NCBI GenBank assembly: GCA_051453625.1
Contig: JBOZIK010000001.1
Location: 46,791,568-46,855,567 of the forward strand
Source: Welwitschia mirabilis
Taxonomy: Eukaryota; Gnetophyta; Gnetopsida; Welwitschiales
DNA: 64,000 nucleotides
Direction: 5' to 3'
In this document: positions 63,221 to 64,000 of the stretch, piece by piece
Position numbering within the stretch: the first letter of the stretch is position 1
Layout: each line of letters starts with the position of its first letter
Made by a program: the position numbers and the translations under genes
The notes under the pieces: generated by a model
What the model saw: the letters and a program-made list of their open reading frames with translations, nothing else
What the model was told of the DNA's origin: nothing
Database searches by the model: none

Positions 63221-63934
63221 CAAAACATGTATATCATCAGAAATAAGGGTACAACATGTAACATACACAAAATTGGTTACAAAAAAGTAAAATCAATGCA
63301 TATAGTTCAAAATCGTTGCATATATTTATGTCTAGTAAAAGTAAAAAAATTTGTCTCACAAATCATATAATATATATGTTCCTCCCTTACCGCCCCTCCA
63401 AAACTAAATGAGCAAGTCATCTTGAGTTGTGCAAACCATGAAGAGAAGATAAATTAAACTAAGATTTTATGATTGTAAGAATAAGTGGTAGGAGAGGTTA
63501 TAAAAAAGGAAGATTTTAAAGGAAAGGAGAGCATCAATGCTATCATGCTAAAGGATGCTCAAGGTAGAGGTTAACTTGACTTTATGCATAATAATTAAGT
63601 GATGAAAAATGTAACAAGTAGACTAGAAAATGACAAAATCCTAGGCATTATTTTGGAAAAGGTGAGAACAATGACCTTGGGAAGACAAACCAATAAACAA
63701 AGATAAGACAAAAAGAAAAATGGATAAGATAGGACATGAAGAAGATTAACTGTTTGCCCAAAATTCAAACTTAGTGAAACTTCTTGGTAAAGGTTATAAA
63801 TCTACTTAACATAGAAATGCATAATTCAATGTAGAACATCAAAGAGTACCATTCAAAAGGGTAGTGATAATGGTAATAACTAACGGTTATTTTTGTTAAA
63901 GTATCAAGTTATGTTTGGTTATAATTCAATTCTA
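63221..63934. other. Gene-free sequence
   Basis: No readable frame or repeat was identified. Confidence 0.4.
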
Positions 63935-64000
63935 TGGAAATCTAGAACCCTAGAAGAGGGGGTGAATAGGTTATTTAAAAATAAATTAAAGTAAACTTAT
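63935..64000 (-). mobile_element. Edge of a Sirevirus-like LTR, minus orientation
   Basis: From TGGAAATCTAGAACCC the sequence reads AGAGGGGGTGAATAGGTT and runs into an AAATTAAAGTAAACTTAT stretch. Its reverse complement matches the last 90 bases of the LTR that ends at 2751 (ATAAGTTTACTTAG, then AACCTATTCACC). It is the outer end of a related LTR in the opposite orientation that continues beyond the window. Confidence 0.65.

Overview
This is a stretch of a large, AT-rich, repeat-filled plant nuclear genome. It holds one intact gene, a four-exon gene for cytosolic ribosomal protein eL6 (RPL6) at 33860-38418 (+). Almost everything else that can be recognised is decayed retrotransposon. The plant assignment rests on the plant-type eL6 protein, Ty1/copia elements primed by the plant initiator tRNA-Met, and plant L1 LINEs whose ORF1 has a DUF4283-like N-terminus and a zinc knuckle. 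The 3.5 kb intron in a small ribosomal-protein gene, the extreme CpG poverty and the very old, layered insertions would suit a gymnosperm-like giant genome, but that is inference and the species cannot be named.

Layout. 1-2751: 3' part of a probable Sirevirus-like LTR element (+), ending in an LTR with a tandem array of short palindromic motifs. 2752-17.9 kb: heavily decayed DNA with a LINE zinc-domain remnant (6.5 kb, +), a Ty3/gypsy RT-RNase H remnant (8.3-8.9 kb, +) and a Ty1/copia pol remnant (11.9-13.1 kb, -). 17.9-27.2 kb: a LINE on the + strand (LINE-3) split by a later full-length L1-type LINE on the - strand (LINE-1, 19281-25115) with a perfect 15-bp target-site duplication. 27.6-28.5 kb: an unrecognised decayed coding region (-). 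28.6-33.35 kb: another L1-type LINE (LINE-2, -), whose 5' end lies head to head with RPL6. 33.35-38.5 kb: RPL6 with its promoter region. 38485-39007: assembly gap. 40.6-42.36 kb: LINE-4 remnant (-). 42.36-54.6 kb: an LTR-like repeat (repeat A) interrupted by a complete Sirevirus-type Ty1/copia element on the - strand (42815-53248), flanked by the 5-bp duplication CTTAG. 56.5-58.5 kb: RNase H remnant, second copy of repeat A and a SINE-like unit. 59.0-63.2 kb: two copies of another LTR-like repeat (repeat B). 63935-64000: the edge of an LTR resembling the one at 2.7 kb, in the opposite orientation.

How it fits together. RPL6 is a housekeeping gene whose product goes into the 60S ribosomal subunit. 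The other readable frames belong to self-copying elements, nearly all broken by stops and frameshifts. Many stops sit where the family has Trp, Gln or Arg, and CpG is almost absent outside the gene, which is the expected result of long-term cytosine methylation and deamination. The RPL6 promoter and first exon keep many CpGs. Seven N-gaps are present. No new enzymatic or defence system was found. The most notable pattern is that three different LTR-type repeats each carry an array of short palindromes (GGTCGACC-like, AGACGTCT-like and CATCTAGATG-like).
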